Assembly (NCBI GenBank): GCA_964617385.1
Contig: CAZTYX010000117.1
Span: forward strand, 1-5,107
Length of the DNA stretch: 5,107 nt
Reading direction: 5' to 3'
Origin: JADHMP01 sp964617385
Lineage (GTDB): Bacteria; Bacteroidota; Bacteroidia; Flavobacteriales; Flavobacteriaceae
How positions within the stretch are numbered: the stretch's first letter is position 1; every line of letters starts with the position of its first letter. This document shows, piece by piece, positions 5,046 through 5,107 of the stretch. Both the position numbers and the translations under genes were made by a program. The notes under the pieces are model-generated. The model saw only the letters and a program-made list of their open reading frames with translations, ran no database searches and was not told where the DNA came from.

Positions 5046-5107
5046 AAAGCAATCCATTAAAAAGAAAGCACCTTGGGCAAGAAGTTTATTAAATAAAGAT
5101 TAACAAT

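Noticed and set aside
5057..5107. Minus-strand frame open from the right edge to a TAA at 5057-5059 (16 codons, ending FLPKVLSF), possibly the tail of an upstream gene
   Set aside because: Sixteen codons without a recognisable motif are too few to separate a real C-terminus from chance; the sequence beyond the window would settle it.
1..5107. Mobile element, CRISPR array, tRNA/rRNA, riboswitch or defence system
   Set aside because: I found no terminal repeats with a transposase, no spaced direct repeats, no tRNA-like cloverleaf and no defence-related domains; nearly all of the window is accounted for by housekeeping or envelope genes.

Overview
This window looks like ordinary chromosome from a member of the Bacteroidota, most likely a flavobacterium-like organism. 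Four things point that way. The DNA is moderately AT-rich. None of the gene starts has a recognisable Shine-Dalgarno sequence. Perfect matches to the Bacteroidota -7 promoter box (TAnnTTTG) sit just ahead of several genes. ThyA carries an insertion in front of its catalytic cysteine that I associate with this phylum. A Kdo transferase shows that the cell is Gram-negative with a lipopolysaccharide-type outer membrane.

Layout from left to right: (1) the N-terminal 149 or so codons of waaA (Kdo transferase) on the minus strand, cut off by the window edge; (2) a short AT-rich divergent promoter region at about 449-524; (3) a WbpE-like DegT/DnrJ/EryC1/StrS sugar-nucleotide aminotransferase on the plus strand; (4) a short convergent gap with a possible bidirectional terminator; (5) fabD (malonyl-CoA:ACP transacylase) and folA (dihydrofolate reductase) on the minus strand, transcribed folA then fabD and overlapping by one base (TGATG); (6) a very tight divergent promoter region around 3118-3167; (7) a class V PLP-dependent aminotransferase-like enzyme on the plus strand; (8) thyA (thymidylate synthase) on the minus strand, whose stop codon overlaps that of the aminotransferase; (9) the thyA promoter region and a short stretch of unassigned sequence up to the window end.

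Functionally there are two themes. WaaA and the WbpE-like enzyme both suggest cell-envelope glycan synthesis. ThyA and FolA form the dihydrofolate cycle: ThyA converts dUMP to dTMP and releases dihydrofolate, and FolA regenerates tetrahydrofolate. FabD feeds malonyl groups into fatty-acid synthesis and is probably co-transcribed with folA. The class V enzyme has intact PLP-binding residues but no cysteine at all, so it is not a conventional cysteine desulfurase, and its substrate is unknown.

I see no mobile element, CRISPR array, RNA gene or defence system. I do not think the window holds a new multi-gene system. The most interesting features are compact regulatory arrangements: nearly abutting back-to-back -7 boxes between folA and the class V gene, and a hairpin whose loop is exactly the four bases shared by two overlapping stop codons.
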